NCBI RefSeq assembly: GCF_009857885.1 | Contig: NZ_WWER01000003.1 | Location: 62,001-126,000, forward strand | DNA from: Pusillimonas sp. TS35 | GTDB taxonomy: Bacteria > Pseudomonadota > Gammaproteobacteria > Burkholderiales > Burkholderiaceae_B | Reading direction: 5' to 3' | Length of the DNA stretch: 64,000 nt | Shown: positions 44,749 through 56,207 of the stretch, piece by piece | How positions within the stretch are numbered: position 1 is the first letter of the stretch | Layout of the letters: each line of letters starts with the position of its first letter | Notes under the pieces: model-generated | The model's database searches: none | Told to the model about the DNA's origin: nothing | What the model saw: only the letters and a program-made list of their open reading frames with translations | Made by a program: the position numbers and the translations under genes

Positions 44749-46275
44749 ATGCCATTGCACACCGAATTCGACAGCATCGCCGCCTTGCGGGCCGCCCTGC
44801 GCGAACGCCGCGTCAGCGCCCGCGAGTTGGCCACCAGCGCCCTCGACGCCATCCAGGCCCGCAGCAAGCTTAATGCCTTCCTGCATGTCGACCCAGCCCT
44901 TACCCTGGCCGAAGCCGACGTCGCCGACCGCCTGCTGGTGGAGCCTTCGCCCCCCAGCCTGGCCGGCATTCCCATCGCCCACAAAGATCTGTTCGTCACG
45001 CAAGGCTGGCGCACTACCGCCGCCAGCAAGATGCTCGCGCATTACACAAGCCCCTTCGATGCCACGGTAGTCAGCCGCCTGCAAGGCGCCGGCGCAGTGT
45101 CCCTGGGCAAGCTTAACTGCGACGAATTCGCCATGGGCTCGGGCAACGAAAACTCGGCCTTCGGCCCCGCCCTCAACCCCTGGGATCACAGCGTCGTGCC
45201 CGGTGGCTCCTCGGGCGGCAGTGCAGCCGCGGTAGCGGCGGGCCTGGCCATGGGTGCCACGGGCACCGACACCGGCGGCTCGGTGCGTCAGCCTGCGGCG
45301 CTGTGCGGCGTCAGCGGCATCAAGCCCACCTATGGCACGGTGTCGCGCTACGGCATGATTGCCTATGGTTCCAGCCTGGATCAGGCCGGCCCCATTGCCC
45401 GCCACGCCCAGGATCTGCTCGAGTTGCTTGACCCAATGAGTGGCTTCGATCCGCGCGACGCCACCAGCCTCGAAACCTGCGACGGCGCCAAAAACGAGCC
45501 GGGCCGCATCCGCACCCAATTCGATGCTGCTTCAGGCGGCTTCGACGCCGCCGGCAGCCAGCCCCTGAAGGGCCTGCGCATTGGTGTACCGGCCGAGTTC
45601 TTCGGCGCCGGCCTGGCACCCGACGTTGCCGCAGCGGTCGAAGCCGCACTGGCAACCTTTGAGTCGCTGGGCGCCGAACGCGTGTCCATCTCGCTGCCGC
45701 GCACCGAGCTGTCCATCCCCACTTACTACGTGATCGCGCCGGCCGAAGCGTCCAGCAATCTATCGCGCTATGACGGTGTGCGCTACGGCCACCGCGCCGC
45801 GCAGTACGGCGACCTGGCCGAGATGACCAGCCGCTCGCGCACCGAAGGCTTCGGCCCCGAGGTGCTGCGGCGCATCATGGTGGGCACTTATGTGCTGTCT
45901 CACGGGTACTACGACGCCTACTACCTGCAGGCGCAACGCGTGCGACGCATGATTGTCAACGACTTCCAACAGGCCTTCGCCGGCCAATGCGACGTCATCA
46001 TGGGGCCTGTCACACCCACCGTGGCCAAGCACATCGGCGACAACCGCGAAGACCCGGTCGCCGACTGGCTTGCCGATATCTACACCCTGGGCGTCAGCCT
46101 GGCGGGCCTGCCTGCCATGTCGGTGCCCTGCGGCTTTGGCGGCCCCGCCGGCAAGCCCCTGCCTGTGGGCCTGCAAATCATCGGCAATTACTTCAGCGAA
46201 GGCCGCCTGCTGGCCATCGCCGATCGCTTCCAGCAAGCAACCGACTGGCATCAACGCAAACCGGAATACGCATAA
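44749..46275 (+). CDS. gatA: Aspartyl/glutamyl-tRNA amidotransferase subunit A
   Basis: A 508-residue amidase-signature enzyme that releases ammonia from glutamine for the GatCAB complex. Triad residues are Lys79 in IAHKDLF, Ser154 in GGSSGG and nucleophile Ser178 in [12 protein letters not shown]; the following region has [14 protein letters not shown], a GatA signature. The start MPLHTEFDS is chosen by family similarity and spacing. The stop and the gatB start share TAATG. The amidase at 1178 is a distant paralogue. Confidence 0.97.
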   Translation: MPLHTEFDSIAALRAALRERRVSARELATSALDAIQARSKLNAFLHVDPALTLAEADVADRLLVEPSPPSLAGIPIAHKDLFVTQGWRTTAASKMLAHYTSPFDATVVSRLQGAGAVSLGKLNCDEFAMGSGNENSAFGPALNPWDHSVVPGGSSGGSAAAVAAGLAMGATGTDTGGSVRQPAALCGVSGIKPTYGTVSRYGMIAYGSSLDQAGPIARHAQDLLELLDPMSGFDPRDATSLETCDGAKNEPGRIRTQFDAASGGFDAAGSQPLKGLRIGVPAEFFGAGLAPDVAAAVEAALATFESLGAERVSISLPRTELSIPTYYVIAPAEASSNLSRYDGVRYGHRAAQYGDLAEMTSRSRTEGFGPEVLRRIMVGTYVLSHGYYDAYYLQAQRVRRMIVNDFQQAFAGQCDVIMGPVTPTVAKHIGDNREDPVADWLADIYTLGVSLAGLPAMSVPCGFGGPAGKPLPVGLQIIGNYFSEGRLLAIADRFQQATDWHQRKPEYA

Positions 46276-47732
46276 TGGAATGGGAAATCGTCATCGGGCT
46301 GGAAACCCACACGCAGCTTTCCACGCAATCCAAAATATTCTCTGACAGCAGCACGCGCTTTGGCGCCGCCCCCAACACCCAGGCCAACGACGTCGACATG
46401 GCTTTGCCGGGCAGCCTGCCTGTGCTCAATCGCGGCGCCGTCGAGCGCGCCATCCAGTTCGGTCTGGCCGTGGGTGCGCATGTGGCACCATTGTCGGTGT
46501 TCGCACGTAAAAACTATTTTTACCCCGATCTGCCCAAAAACTACCAGATCAGCCAGTTCGAGATCCCGGTCGTGCAAGGGGGCACGGTCACCTTCTTTGT
46601 GGACGGCGTCGAAAAAACCGTCAACCTCACGCGCGCCCATCTCGAAGAAGACGCCGGCAAGTCGCTGCACGAAGACTTCACCGGCCCGCATGGCGAATCC
46701 TCCACCGGCATCGACCTGAATCGCGCTGGTACGCCGCTGCTCGAGATCGTCTCCGAACCCGAGATGCGCTCGGCCGCCGAGGCTGTCGCCTATGCACGCG
46801 CCCTGCACAGCCTGGTGGTCTGGCTGGGCATCTGCGACGGCAACATGCAGGAAGGCTCATTCCGGTGCGATGCCAACGTGTCGGTGCGCCCCAAGGGTCA
46901 GAAAGAATTCGGCACCCGCACTGAAATCAAAAACGTCAACTCTTTCCGCTTTCTTGAGCGCGCCATCCTGTTCGAAGCGCGCCGCCAGATCGAGCTGATC
47001 GAAGACGGCGGCACAGTGGTGCAGGAAACCCGCCTGTATGACGCCGACCGCGATGAAACCCGCAGCATGCGCAGCAAAGAAGACGCGCACGATTACCGCT
47101 ACTTCCCCGACCCAGACCTGCCGCCGCTTGTGATCGCCTCCGAGTGGGTGGAACAGGTGCGCGCTGCAATGCCCGAACTGCCCCGCCACAAGCGCGAACG
47201 CTTCGAGCAGGCATTGGGCCTCACGCCTTACGACGCCGCCCAGCTCACGATGAGCCGCGACACGGCAGTGTATTTCGAACATACCGCCTCCGCCCTGCCC
47301 GCCAGCCAGGCCAAGCTGGCGGCCAACTGGGTGCTGGGCGAAGTCTCCGCCGCGCTGAACCGCGAAGAAATCGAGATCTCCGCATGCCCCGTCAAGCCTA
47401 CTGCACTGGCCGGCCTCATCGAGCGCATCATCGACGGCACGATCTCCAACAAGATCGGCCGTGAAGTGTTCGCCGCCATGTGGGCGGGCGAACACGGCGG
47501 TAGCGCGGACGCCATCATCGAGGCGCGCGGCCTGAAGCAGATCAGCGACACCGGCGCCATCGGCGCCATGATCGACGCGGTCCTGGCCGCCAACCCCGCT
47601 GCCATCGAAGAGTACCGCGCCGGCAAGCAAAAGGCCTTCAACTCGCTGGTGGGCCAGGTCATGAAAGCCGCCAAGGGCAAGGCCAACCCGCAGCAGGTCA
47701 ACGACCTGCTCAAGCAAAAGCTGGACGGGTAG
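46275..47732 (+). CDS. gatB: Aspartyl/glutamyl-tRNA amidotransferase subunit B
   Basis: A 485-residue kinase-amidotransferase subunit that activates the tRNA-bound acid with ATP. The start [23 protein letters not shown] and the motifs [23 protein letters not shown] and [27 protein letters not shown] are diagnostic. The C-terminal YqeY-like tRNA domain runs to [15 protein letters not shown]. Coupled to gatA. It is followed after ~45 bp by a strong bidirectional terminator. Confidence 0.98.
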   Translation: MEWEIVIGLETHTQLSTQSKIFSDSSTRFGAAPNTQANDVDMALPGSLPVLNRGAVERAIQFGLAVGAHVAPLSVFARKNYFYPDLPKNYQISQFEIPVVQGGTVTFFVDGVEKTVNLTRAHLEEDAGKSLHEDFTGPHGESSTGIDLNRAGTPLLEIVSEPEMRSAAEAVAYARALHSLVVWLGICDGNMQEGSFRCDANVSVRPKGQKEFGTRTEIKNVNSFRFLERAILFEARRQIELIEDGGTVVQETRLYDADRDETRSMRSKEDAHDYRYFPDPDLPPLVIASEWVEQVRAAMPELPRHKRERFEQALGLTPYDAAQLTMSRDTAVYFEHTASALPASQAKLAANWVLGEVSAALNREEIEISACPVKPTALAGLIERIIDGTISNKIGREVFAAMWAGEHGGSADAIIEARGLKQISDTGAIGAMIDAVLAANPAAIEEYRAGKQKAFNSLVGQVMKAAKGKANPQQVNDLLKQKLDG

Positions 47733-47774
47733 CCATCTACCATGCGCCTGCACTTTCAGGCGCATGCATCCGAC

Positions 47775-47818
47775 CAAACAAAAACCCCGGCATCGCGAGA
47801 TACCGGGGTTTTTGTTTG
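47775..47818. terminator. Bidirectional intrinsic terminator between gatB and groEL
   Basis: A perfect 16-bp inverted repeat (47775-47790 and 47803-47818) with GC-rich CCCCGG core flanked by A and T runs. The inner bases give three further pairs capped by a GCGA tetraloop. T-runs in both orientations suit termination of gatB on the plus strand and groEL on the minus strand. Confidence 0.93.
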
Positions 47819-47902
47819 TGGCCGCCGAGCCTTGCCAGGCAAGCTCGGTGGCCGGTGCGGAAGGCCGGGGCCATCATGGCTCCGGCTCGTGCACAGGCTG
47901 GC

Positions 47903-49875
<1,973 letters not shown>

Positions 49876-49978
49876 GGAGGAACTCCTGTTCAAAAAATAT
49901 TGTTTAACGAGTGAAAAGTAAGCAGAGGGGCCGGTTTTGCCCGCAACCACCGCGAGCCTGGGGCTGCGGCAAGGGTTG

Positions 49979-50005
49979 TTAGCACTCGACCCCTACGAGT
50001 GCTAA
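49979..50005 (-). promoter_or_regulatory. CIRCE operator (HrcA binding site)
   Basis: TTAGCACTC (49979-49987), nine bases, GAGTGCTAA (49997-50005): both arms match the CIRCE consensus without mismatch. It sits about 100 bp upstream of groS, directly after the promoter, as expected for HrcA control of groESL. Confidence 0.97.
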
Positions 50006-50033
50006 TTATAAGGATGAAGTCTGAATCTTCAAG
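50005..50033 (-). promoter_or_regulatory. groESL promoter with overlapping sigma-70 and sigma-32 features
   Basis: On the minus strand CTTGAAG (50027-50033) is followed after 16 bases from TTGAAG by a perfect TATAAT (50005-50010). The same sequence fits sigma-32 (CTTGAA, spacer, CCTTATAAT). The -10 abuts CIRCE, so HrcA binding would block it. Confidence 0.75.
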
Positions 50034-50414
50034 TGGGGCAAAATGGTCGTTTCGTTTTGTTACATTGGGATTGATGTCGATTGTCAATAAATTCAACAGA
50101 ACTAAAGCTGGCCACTGGCGAAATCAACGGGGCGACAGGCCAAGGCCGGGGCCTGGGAATTGCTCTTTGGTGTTGCGACGGCGCCGTAGTGCCGCACGTC
50201 GTTAACCTCCGTGATATCCCGTCGATCTCCTTTCCTCCACTCAGCGATGGCTGACAAAGATGTAATCGACCAGCAATGTGTTCGACAGTATCGCCCCGCT
50301 ACAGTGGATCCCATTGCCTCTTCACGCTGGCATCTCAACAATCGTTCAGTAGCATCAAAACGGCAGTGGCGGTCGTTTTCTCAGCGCTCGCTGCTTCCAT
50401 TCTAGAGATTATGT
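50034..50414. other. 381-bp intergenic stretch before the beta-propeller gene
   Basis: No gene is supported. The only feature found is the imperfect copper-box-like palindrome at 50252-50266. Short plus- and minus-strand frames here have no ribosome site or recognisable product. Confidence 0.5.
50252..50266 (+). promoter_or_regulatory. Imperfect cop/cus box TGACA-N4-TGTAAT
   Basis: TGACA (50252-50256), AAGA, TGTAAT (50261-50266). It agrees with the CusR consensus TGACA-N4-TGTCA on the left and with the two perfect boxes at 51667 and 55903 on the right. It precedes the beta-propeller gene by about 150 bp. Confidence 0.55.
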
Positions 50415-51470
50415 ATGCGTAAGCTCCGTATCAGTCTGGCTTCAACTATCCTTGCCACCGCTCTGGGCATTGCACATGCAGCCTCGCCAAGCAATGGTGT
50501 CGTGTATAGCGCTAATGAGGGCGATGGCTCCGTCAGCGTAATTACACTGGGCTCGGGTGAAGTCCAGACAGTGAATATACCGGTCGTGCCGCATAATGTT
50601 CAGATATCGCCCGAGGGCAAATTACTCCTGGCGGTGGGCACCTCCTCCGACGGGCATGGCAGCCATGGCGGGGGGAAAAGCCAGCCCAAGAATGCAGACA
50701 CTATGCATGGGGGTGAGCGTAGCGCGGCCCTGGTGCTCCTGGATGCGAGTAAACCAGATAGGCTGATCGCGACCTTGCCTTCAGGTGACCATCCCGCCCA
50801 CGTCGTCACGAGCCGGAGCGGGGACCATGCTTATATCACCAATGCTGATGCGAATCGGATAACAGTGGTCGATATCAACCAGAAAGCGGTCGCGGCCGAA
50901 ATTTCCACGGGCCGCTATCCCCATGGCCTGCGGCTGAGCCCGGACGGACGCGAGTTATATGTGGCCAATGTAGTGGACAATAGCGTGTCAGTGATCGATA
51001 CGCAGAAACTCACGGAGTCCGCGCGCATCCCGGTGGGCAAAGCGCCGGTCCAGGTCGCATTTACGCCAAATGGGGCGCAGGTTTACGTATCGTTGCGCGA
51101 TGAGAATCGTGTCGCTGTCGTCGATACCAAAAGCCGGAAGGTTTCCAACACAATCGACGTGGGGCGTAACCCAATCCAGCTTTTTTCCACACCGGATGGC
51201 AGCAAAATATATGTGGCCAATCAGGGGAGCGATAGCGATCCGGACAATACGGTTTCCGTAATCGATACGGGTAAACAGCGCGTCATCGCTACCGTGACGA
51301 CGGGCAGAGGTGCCCACGGCGTGGTAGCGAGCGATGACGGCAAATGGGTGTTCATTACAAACAGCAAGGCCGACACAGTCAGCGCCATTGACACGGGTAC
51401 CCAGGCCGTAGCCGCAACCTATAAGGTGGGCGCGGCGCCCAACGGTATCACCTATCGCGCACTTCCATAG
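50415..51470 (+). CDS. Secreted YVTN-type beta-propeller protein with His/Gly-rich insert
   Basis: A 351-residue protein. A signal peptide (MRKLRISLASTILATALGIAHAA) is followed by about seven blades of the YVTN/cytochrome d1-like type with the repeated pattern ELYVANVVDNSVSVIDTQK. A His/Gly-rich insert at about residues 79-100 (DGHGSHGGGKSQPKNADTMHGG) may bind copper. An earlier ATG at 50411 is followed by an immediate stop, so 50415 is the start; the ribosome site is weak. It is followed by CopA after 336 bp and has a cop-like box upstream, so it is likely part of copper handling, although such propellers have many roles. Confidence 0.83.
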   Translation: MRKLRISLASTILATALGIAHAASPSNGVVYSANEGDGSVSVITLGSGEVQTVNIPVVPHNVQISPEGKLLLAVGTSSDGHGSHGGGKSQPKNADTMHGGERSAALVLLDASKPDRLIATLPSGDHPAHVVTSRSGDHAYITNADANRITVVDINQKAVAAEISTGRYPHGLRLSPDGRELYVANVVDNSVSVIDTQKLTESARIPVGKAPVQVAFTPNGAQVYVSLRDENRVAVVDTKSRKVSNTIDVGRNPIQLFSTPDGSKIYVANQGSDSDPDNTVSVIDTGKQRVIATVTTGRGAHGVVASDDGKWVFITNSKADTVSAIDTGTQAVAATYKVGAAPNGITYRALP

Positions 51471-51806
51471 GAAACGGCTATAGCAGTTGGCACATAACTT
51501 CGCAACCTGCTCAGCGCAGCACCTGCCCTTGTGTGCCTGACGCCGGCGATATTCTTCGAAAACGGCCCTTGGTCCATCAAGACCTGGGGCCTGCCTATTT
51601 CGGCGACCAAATGGCTTGTGTATCCATTGCTTGGAGGCTTGATTCCGTGAGCAAGCAATGCCCTTTGATTACAGAAATGTAATCCAGGCGTCACGGATCA
51701 GACAGTTGTACTTGATTAAAGTTAAGAATTGCTCGGTTGTTTTGGCATTAGGCTAGGCCGCCAAGAACGCACCCAATAAAAACTTGACCTCAGAGGAATA
51801 CTGCGC
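51471..51806. promoter_or_regulatory. 336-bp region upstream of copA
   Basis: No credible gene. It contains the perfect palindrome at 51667-51684, listed separately, and AT-rich DNA (TTGATTAAAGTTAAG) suited to a promoter. A minus-strand frame of 80 codons covering part of the region has no features of a gene. Confidence 0.5.
51667..51684 (+). promoter_or_regulatory. Cop box GATTACA-N4-TGTAATC
   Basis: A perfect 7-bp inverted repeat with a 4-bp spacer, the arrangement of CopR/CusR operators (TTACA-N4-TGTAA). It lies 123 bp before copA. An almost identical palindrome occurs at 55902-55919. The regulator is not encoded in this window. Confidence 0.8.
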
Positions 51807-53615
51807 GTGAAACACCGCACTACGCTGGCTGTCCCATTACCATACATGCCCCGCCGCCGCTTTGTACAAGGATTAGCTACGGGCGGCGTTCTTCTCGGTC
51901 TTTCGCCTTATGCTCGAGCGCTGGGGAGGCAATCGAACCAGACGAGCACGGGTTCTGCGCAAATCCTGAAAGGAACCGAGTTCAATCTGGAAATTGGTGA
52001 ATCGCCCGTGAACTTTACGGGCAGCCCGCGCATGGCCACGACAGTGAATGGCTCGCTTCCCGCGCCGACTCTACGTTGGCATGAGGGCGATACGGTGACC
52101 ATCCGGGTAAAGAACCGCCTCAAGGAGCCTACGTCCATTCACTGGCACGGCATCATCCTGCCGTTCGAGATGGATGGCGTACCAGGGATCAGTTTTGCCG
52201 GAATCCCGCCGGGCGCAACCTTTACCTATCGATTCCAAGTGCAGCAAAGCGGCACCTTTTGGTATCACTCACACTCCGGTATGCAGGAAGCCACTGGGGT
52301 TTATGGCGCAATTATTATCGACCCGGCCCAAGCAGACCCCATTCGCGCCGACCGGGAGTATGTCGTTCAGCTGTCAGACTGGACTGATGAACACCCTATG
52401 AAGGTCCTGTCCAAGCTGAAGATGCAAGGCGATTATTACAACTATAACCAGCCCACGGCAGTGGACTTCTTCCGCGATGTCTCCGATTTAGGACTTAAAG
52501 CAGCCGTGGACAAGCGCAAGATGTGGAATGAAATGCGCATGAGCCCCACGGATCTCGCAGATCTGTCGGCCGACGTCCTTACTTATTTGATGAACGGCAC
52601 AACGCCGGCCGGGAACTGGACAGGCCTGTTTCGCCCCGGCGAGCGAGTCCGCCTGCGATTCATCAATGGGGCGGCCAATACCTTCTACGACGTGCGGATC
52701 CCCGGTCTTGGCCTGACAGTTGTTCAAGCCGACGGCGTCAATGTGGAACCTGTTACTGTCGATGAATTCCGCTTCGGGCCGGGCGAAACCTACGATGTAT
52801 TAGTGCAGCCCAAAGATGAGGCTTACACCCTTTACGCGCAAGCGATGGATCGTACTGGCTATGCGCGCGGCACACTGGCCACGCATGCCGGTTTGGAAGC
52901 ACCCGTACCGGCCCTGGATCCTGTGCAATGGCTAGGCATGGGTGACATGATGGGCGCAATGGGCGGCACGAATAACGGTACTGGTATGTCGCACGGGGGC
53001 GCCGCTCCGATGCAACATGGCAGTACGGCGGAAATGCCCCATGGCAGCATGCATGGGATGAGTCACGCAGGTATGGCCACAGGCGGCGCGAGCACACATG
53101 TGCGCCATGCAAGAACTGAGTATGGTGCAAGTACTGATATGCGAGTTGATACGCCGCGCACCAATCTCGATGATCCAGGCATTGGCCTGCGCAACAATGG
53201 GCGACGGGTACTGACGCTGGCTGATCTGCATACCGTGGACGGTGCCATGGATCCGCGCGGTGCGGAGCGGGAGATCGAGTTGCACCTGACGGGAAACATG
53301 GAGCGCTACACCTGGTCGTTCGATGGTGTGGAATTCGGGAAATCGACGCCCGTGCATTTCCGTTATGGCGAACGCGTCCGCGTCATTCTGCACAACGACA
53401 CGATGATGACGCACCCCATGCATTTGCACGGTATGTGGAGTGAACTTGAAACGCCCGCCGGAGCATTTCAGTGCCGTCGACACACAATACCCGTGCAGCC
53501 CGCCCAGCGGATCAGTTTTCTCGTCACCGCGGACGCCCTGGGGCGTTGGGCCTGGCACTGCCACCTGATGCTACACATGGACATGGGGATGTTCCGCGAA
53601 GTGGTGGTGGCATGA
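51807..53615 (+). CDS. copA: Multicopper oxidase CopA (copper resistance)
   Basis: A 602-residue periplasmic laccase-like enzyme exported by the Tat pathway (PRRRFVQGLATGGVLLG). Copper-binding motifs are complete: HWHG with His112 and His114, WYHSHSG with His154 and His156, HPMHLHG and the C-terminal WHCHLMLHMDMGMF. A Met/His-rich loop (MGDMMGAMGG through HGSMHGMSHAGMATGG) in the second half is typical of CopA and PcoA. It oxidises Cu(I). The start is a GTG 10 bases after AGAGG; ATG at 51846 is an alternative. The CopB gene overlaps its stop by 4 bp. Confidence 0.93.
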   Translation: MKHRTTLAVPLPYMPRRRFVQGLATGGVLLGLSPYARALGRQSNQTSTGSAQILKGTEFNLEIGESPVNFTGSPRMATTVNGSLPAPTLRWHEGDTVTIRVKNRLKEPTSIHWHGIILPFEMDGVPGISFAGIPPGATFTYRFQVQQSGTFWYHSHSGMQEATGVYGAIIIDPAQADPIRADREYVVQLSDWTDEHPMKVLSKLKMQGDYYNYNQPTAVDFFRDVSDLGLKAAVDKRKMWNEMRMSPTDLADLSADVLTYLMNGTTPAGNWTGLFRPGERVRLRFINGAANTFYDVRIPGLGLTVVQADGVNVEPVTVDEFRFGPGETYDVLVQPKDEAYTLYAQAMDRTGYARGTLATHAGLEAPVPALDPVQWLGMGDMMGAMGGTNNGTGMSHGGAAPMQHGSTAEMPHGSMHGMSHAGMATGGASTHVRHARTEYGASTDMRVDTPRTNLDDPGIGLRNNGRRVLTLADLHTVDGAMDPRGAEREIELHLTGNMERYTWSFDGVEFGKSTPVHFRYGERVRVILHNDTMMTHPMHLHGMWSELETPAGAFQCRRHTIPVQPAQRISFLVTADALGRWAWHCHLMLHMDMGMFREVVVA

Positions 53616-54634
53616 AGAACACGAAAAAGCCGTCAGATATTCTGATGAAAGACAAAAAATTGAAAAAGAAGATCCTCGTCGTTGCGATCGCAACCGCAGC
53701 TGCAGTGCCCGCGTCCGCCTACGCACAGACACATGGGGGCCACAGCGGCCATGTCTCGGAATCGTCGAAAGCAAGCGTACCTTCGTCAGGCATGAATCAT
53801 GTCGCCGGCAATACCCCAGCCCCTGACCACAGTATGGGTGCAATGAACCATGGCGGCGGGGAAATGGATCACGGCGATATGCAGATGCAAGGCGGTTCAG
53901 CTCCGCCAGACGCCCGGGATCCAGATGCATATTCCGAAGGCTATGTGCGTAATGCCGGCAAGTACGCATTGCCGCCGTCACAAGTCTTGGTTATGTCGGA
54001 CATGCATCATTTCGGCTCCGTGAGCATCGACCGGCTGGAATACGTCAGGGCTCGAGGCGAGGAATGGGCCGCCTATGAAGGCGAGGCTTGGTATGGCAGC
54101 ACTTATAATCGTGCTGTGATCAAGGCCGAAGGCGAGATCGCGAGCGGAAGATTGCACGATTCGACGACAGAACTGCTTTGGCGTCATGCGGTTTCAACAT
54201 TTTGGGATACCGAGTTGGGCATGCGCTTTGATCATGGTCGGCACATGCCAAACCGTGAATGGCTGGCACTGGGCATCAAAGGGCTTGCGCCATACTGGTT
54301 CGAAGTGGATGCGACAGCCTACGCGGGCCCCAGCGGGCGCACCGCACTGAGTCTACAGGCAGAGTACGACATCCTGCTGACACAGAAGCTCTACCTGCAG
54401 CCGAGCCTGGAGGTCAATCTACACGGCAAAGATGATGAACGCCGAGGCATAGGCAGCGGGCTGACGGACGGCACCGCAGGCTTGCGGCTCAAGTACGAAA
54501 TTACGCGCCAGTTTGTGCCTTATGTCGGGGTCGAGTGGTCCAGTAAATTTGGCAAGACGGCAGACTATGCGCGAGCAGAGGGCGAGCACAAGCAAGAAAC
54601 CCGATTCGTGGCTGGCGTGAGTTTTCGCTTTTGA
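53612..54634 (+). CDS. copB: Outer-membrane copper resistance protein CopB
   Basis: A 340-residue protein. A signal peptide after a basic MKNTKKPSDILMKDKKLKKK leader precedes a His/Met-rich region (HGGHSGHVSESS, MGAMNHGGGEMDHGDMQMQGG), then the CopB barrel domain with MSDMHHFGSVSIDRLEYVRARGEEWAAYEGEAWYG and the final VSFRF. CopB family members bind or export copper at the outer membrane. It overlaps the copA stop by ATGA, so the two are coupled. Confidence 0.93.
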   Translation: MKNTKKPSDILMKDKKLKKKILVVAIATAAAVPASAYAQTHGGHSGHVSESSKASVPSSGMNHVAGNTPAPDHSMGAMNHGGGEMDHGDMQMQGGSAPPDARDPDAYSEGYVRNAGKYALPPSQVLVMSDMHHFGSVSIDRLEYVRARGEEWAAYEGEAWYGSTYNRAVIKAEGEIASGRLHDSTTELLWRHAVSTFWDTELGMRFDHGRHMPNREWLALGIKGLAPYWFEVDATAYAGPSGRTALSLQAEYDILLTQKLYLQPSLEVNLHGKDDERRGIGSGLTDGTAGLRLKYEITRQFVPYVGVEWSSKFGKTADYARAEGEHKQETRFVAGVSFRF

Positions 54635-54701
54635 AATTGAATTTACATTGCTGCGAGCGTGAAAACATCGCTGCCCATACAAACTTGAAGAGACTATTTT
54701 G

Positions 54702-55211
54702 ATGAGAAAGACCCTTTCTATTCTGGCCTTAAGCGTATTACCGACCGTAGCATTTTCGGCGGGCACCCATACCGGCGGCCACAGCGCACCGGGGCACGGC
54801 ATGCCGGGCCACGACATGTCGACGATGTCGAGCCCGGATTCGCCAATTGGACAACCGGGCGATCCAGGGAAAGTGGTTCGTACGATCGAAGTCAAAATGG
54901 ACGACGCCATGCGCTTCACGCCCAGCGAGATTCAGGTCAAGGCCGGCGAGACCATTCGGTTCTTTATCAAGAACACAGGGAAGATTCCGCACGAGATGGT
55001 GATTGGGTCTCTTGCCGACATGAAAGCGCATGCCGAGGAAATGAAGAAAATGCCGGGGATGAAGCATACCGAGCCCAACATGATCACATTAGGCCCCGGC
55101 AAGGTTGGCGGCTTGGTGTGGCAGTTTACTCAAGCCGGTAATGTCGATTTTGCTTGCTTGGCCCCTGGCCATTTGGAAGCCGGAATGATGGGTAAGGTAA
55201 AAGTAAACTGA
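54702..55211 (+). CDS. Periplasmic cupredoxin-family copper protein
   Basis: A 169-residue plastocyanin-like protein. A signal peptide is followed by a His/Met-rich linker (HTGGHSAPGHGMPGHDMS) and a cupredoxin domain. Type-1 copper ligands appear intact: His in GKIPHEMVIGS, Cys in VDFACLAPGH with the following His, and Met near MMGKVKVN. It resembles the CopI-like small blue proteins of copper-resistance clusters. The ATG at 54702 has GAAGAG about 9 bases upstream; a TTG three bases earlier is less likely. It follows copB by 67 bp. Confidence 0.87.
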   Translation: MRKTLSILALSVLPTVAFSAGTHTGGHSAPGHGMPGHDMSTMSSPDSPIGQPGDPGKVVRTIEVKMDDAMRFTPSEIQVKAGETIRFFIKNTGKIPHEMVIGSLADMKAHAEEMKKMPGMKHTEPNMITLGPGKVGGLVWQFTQAGNVDFACLAPGHLEAGMMGKVKVN

Positions 55212-55246
55212 CGTACGCCATCAGCGCAATGCGCCCCTGCCAGCGT

Positions 55247-55822
55247 TTACTGCCCTTCTGTAGCGGACAACCGGTCCATCATTAATTGCATCATTCCCTG
55301 CATCATGTCCATGCGCTTGAGCATCATGTCATGGTGCTGCATCATGTTTTGCATGCCCGACTGCCCCATCATCATGTCTCGGGATCCGGCGCCTCCTGGC
55401 GGTTGCTTGTCAGAGGGGGCCGATGGGCTCGTTTTTTCCATCGACCCCATGCCCTGCATCATGCCCATGCCCATGCCCTGCATCATCCCCATGCCTTGCG
55501 AGCTTGATGATGCCGACGACATCATGTCCATGGATTCTTGCATAAGTTTTCGGTGTTCGGAGAAAAGCTTCTGGCGCTCCTCAGGGTTGGCCTTTTGAAA
55601 TCTTTCGTGGAAATCTTGTATTGCCTTCAGTTGAGTGTCCATCTTGCCTAGCAACTGGGCTTGTTCGGCCGGGGCCGTCGCTACAGACTCACCACTTTTC
55701 GTAGGGACATCCGCCGTGTTGCCTGGATGGTGGGCACTATGCTCTTCGGTCGATTGTGCCCAGGAACCTCCCGCCAGGCCACTCAGGATAAGCGCGGTTA
55801 GCGTGGTGCGAAATGCTTTCAT
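55247..55822 (-). CDS. Met-rich periplasmic protein, probable copper binder
   Basis: A 191-residue secreted protein. A signal peptide ends GSWAQS. The middle has a helix with NPEERQKLFSEHRKLMQESMDMM; the C-terminal half is dominated by Met and Gly/Gln (GMGMMQGMGMGMMQGMG, then QNMMQHHDMMLKRMDMMQGMMQLMMDRL). Such Met clusters bind Cu(I) in copper proteins. It is convergent with the cupredoxin and divergent from the Hsp20 region, and the palindrome at 55903 stands about 80 bp upstream. No family name is confidently assigned. Confidence 0.8.
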   Translation of the reverse strand: MKAFRTTLTALILSGLAGGSWAQSTEEHSAHHPGNTADVPTKSGESVATAPAEQAQLLGKMDTQLKAIQDFHERFQKANPEERQKLFSEHRKLMQESMDMMSSASSSSQGMGMMQGMGMGMMQGMGSMEKTSPSAPSDKQPPGGAGSRDMMMGQSGMQNMMQHHDMMLKRMDMMQGMMQLMMDRLSATEGQ

Positions 55823-55901
55823 GTCATGCTCCTCAGAATGGCCAAGTGTGCTGGTTGAGTATCAATATACGCGGCGGCCTCTGTCGAAAGACTGACAATG
55901 A

Positions 55902-55919
55902 AATTACATTTTTGTAATC
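55902..55919 (-). promoter_or_regulatory. Second perfect cop box ATTACA-N4-TGTAAT
   Basis: ATTACA (55903-55908), TTTT, TGTAAT (55913-55918). It repeats the arrangement at 51667-51684 and stands before the Met-rich gene, so the same response regulator probably controls both flanks of the copper cluster. Confidence 0.8.
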
Positions 55920-56043
55920 GGCAAAGCCTTGGCTGATCCGCTCGAATTGCAATGCAGATTCCGTGGCGTGCCCGCATGCCCCGTCGAGGGGGTAACAAAC
56001 ATAGTCGTCGCTGTTTGAATTCAAGAGAAAAGCTGTAACACCC

Positions 56044-56073
56044 CCTTGAAATTTCCGGGCTGGGATCCTATCT
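56044..56073 (+). promoter_or_regulatory. Sigma-32-like promoter for the Hsp20 pair
   Basis: CCTTGAAA (56044-56051), a 14-base spacer and TCCTATCT (56066-56073) fit the heat-shock consensus CTTGAAA-N11-16-CCCCATNT with mismatches in the second element. It lies about 140 bp before the first Hsp20 gene. Confidence 0.6.
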
Positions 56074-56207
56074 TAAATTCCACCAAGGCAGCCGCGCCCG
56101 CAATCCGGCGCGCTGCGTGTTTCAATTTGTTCGCCCGCAGCACGGCAGACGGACTGGAGCGCGTAGGCCGATCCGTCTTCCTGCTGCTTTCTCAGGAGGA
56201 AATGATC

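Larger units (their letters stand above)
55823..56207. other. 385-bp divergent region with a cop box and a sigma-32-like promoter
   Basis: The left part holds the palindrome at 55903 in front of the Met-rich gene. The right part holds the heat-shock-type promoter at 56044 for the Hsp20 genes. No other gene is supported. Confidence 0.6.

Noticed and set aside
51452-51694. 80-codon minus-strand frame before copA
   Set aside because: It covers the cop box and has no family features.
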